Source of the DNA: Comamonadaceae bacterium OTU4NAUVB1
GTDB lineage: Bacteria > Pseudomonadota > Gammaproteobacteria > Burkholderiales > Burkholderiaceae_C
Assembly (NCBI GenBank): GCA_024372625.1
Contig: CP099605.1
Span: 868,001 to 932,000, forward strand
Length of the DNA stretch: 64,000 nucleotides
Reading direction: 5' to 3'
The number at the start of each line of letters is the position of its first letter. Within the stretch, counting starts at the first letter, position 1. This document shows, one piece after another, positions 63,743-64,000 of this stretch. Both the position numbers and the translations under genes were made by a program. The notes below the pieces were generated by a model. That model saw only the letters and a list, made by a program, of their open reading frames with translations, was not told the DNA's origin and did not search any database.

Positions 63743-64000
63743 AGCAGCTCCAGGCCGGCGGCGCGCAGCATCCGCGCCGTGCGGATGAGCGGCAGGCCGA
63801 CCAGCGCGGTGGGGTCGTCGCTGTCGATGGCGTCGAGCAGGGCGATGCCCAGGCCCTCGCTCTTGGCGCTGCCGGCGCAGTCGTAGGGCGTCTCCGCGCG
63901 CAGGTAGGTCTCGATGGCCTCGTCGCTCAGGGGTCGGAAGACCACGCGCACCGGTGCCACGTCGCTGTGGGCGAAGCCGCTGGCGGCGCACACCACCGCC
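63739..64000 (-). CDS. Maf/YceF-like nucleotide pyrophosphatase, 3' part only
   Basis: About 86 C-terminal residues; the gene runs off the right edge. The segment ETPYDCAGSAKSEGLGIALL followed by DAIDSDDPTALVGLPL is characteristic of the Maf family. The Cys-Ala-Gly-Ser/Lys-Ser-Glu-Gly form points to the YceF (m7GTP pyrophosphatase) branch rather than YhdE. These enzymes hydrolyse modified nucleoside triphosphates. Its TGA overlaps the GTG of the methyltransferase gene. Confidence 0.88.
   Translation of the reverse strand, partial: AVVCAASGFAHSDVAPVRVVFRPLSDEAIETYLRAETPYDCAGSAKSEGLGIALLDAIDSDDPTALVGLPLIRTARMLRAAGLELL

Overview
The window looks like the chromosome of a high-GC betaproteobacterium, most likely Burkholderiales and probably Comamonadaceae (Variovorax/Acidovorax/Xylophilus-like). 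The evidence is the GC-rich codon use, protein sequences typical of that order (ValS, ArgH, PEP carboxylase, RNase E, HemCDXY, a bimodular QueF), many ATGA/GTGA start-stop overlaps and frequent GTG or TTG starts. Most genes are core housekeeping genes. Surface-polysaccharide and interbacterial-competition modules sit between them. I see no rRNA, tRNA, CRISPR array, insertion sequence or prophage. Taxonomy is inferred from protein character only.

Layout. 1-3.0 kb: valS. 3.1-6.6 kb: four ATGA-coupled genes, yaaA, a prolyl-4-hydroxylase-like dioxygenase, an alpha/beta hydrolase and queF. 6.6-7.7 kb: a stand-alone receiver protein coupled to a degenerate kinase or phosphotransferase. 7.7-11.8 kb: topoisomerase IB, dinB, dctA. 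11.9-13.0 kb: a decayed alpha-2-macroglobulin gene. 13.1-16.4 kb: glycosyltransferase, OpgC-like membrane protein, SGNH hydrolase. 16.5-18.6 kb: anti-sigma/ECF sigma pair facing a DUF3455 lipoprotein gene, with two matching candidate promoters back to back between them. 18.7-23.2 kb: argH, algZ/algR-type two-component genes, an AI-2E-family permease. 23.5-28.6 kb: a vgrG island with a putative effector and a lipoprotein immunity candidate of lower GC. 28.6-37.1 kb: a giant cyclic beta-1,2-glucan synthase gene (ndvB type) with a small membrane ORF just upstream. 37.3-44.4 kb: ppc, then hemC-hemD-hemX-hemY. 44.7-54.1 kb: an exopolysaccharide locus (wza, wzc rightward; two glycosyltransferases, a Wzy/ligase-like protein, GDP-fucose synthase and an initiating phosphoglycosyl transferase leftward). 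54.5-57.9 kb: rne. 58.5-61.7 kb: rluC, a HAD phosphatase, a Rieske protein and an S49 peptidase. 61.7-64 kb (minus): an MFS transporter, an RsmI-like methyltransferase and the 3' end of a maf/yceF gene.

How the genes work together. Envelope glycans dominate the accessory content: NdvB could make periplasmic cyclic glucan, an OpgC-like protein could acylate glucans, and the wza/wzc locus would build and export a probably fucose-containing polysaccharide. The exopolysaccharide genes are flanked by AT-rich, structured non-coding DNA: a chain of predicted hairpins before wza, and a near-perfect CRP-type palindrome in the AT-rich region before the leftward genes. The clearest regulatory signal is the pair of TGAATCC-N16-CGTA elements between the ECF sigma operon and the DUF3455 gene. 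The best candidate for a little-described system is the vgrG / unknown effector / lipoprotein trio, followed by the ECF-DUF3455 unit and the receiver/degenerate-kinase pair.
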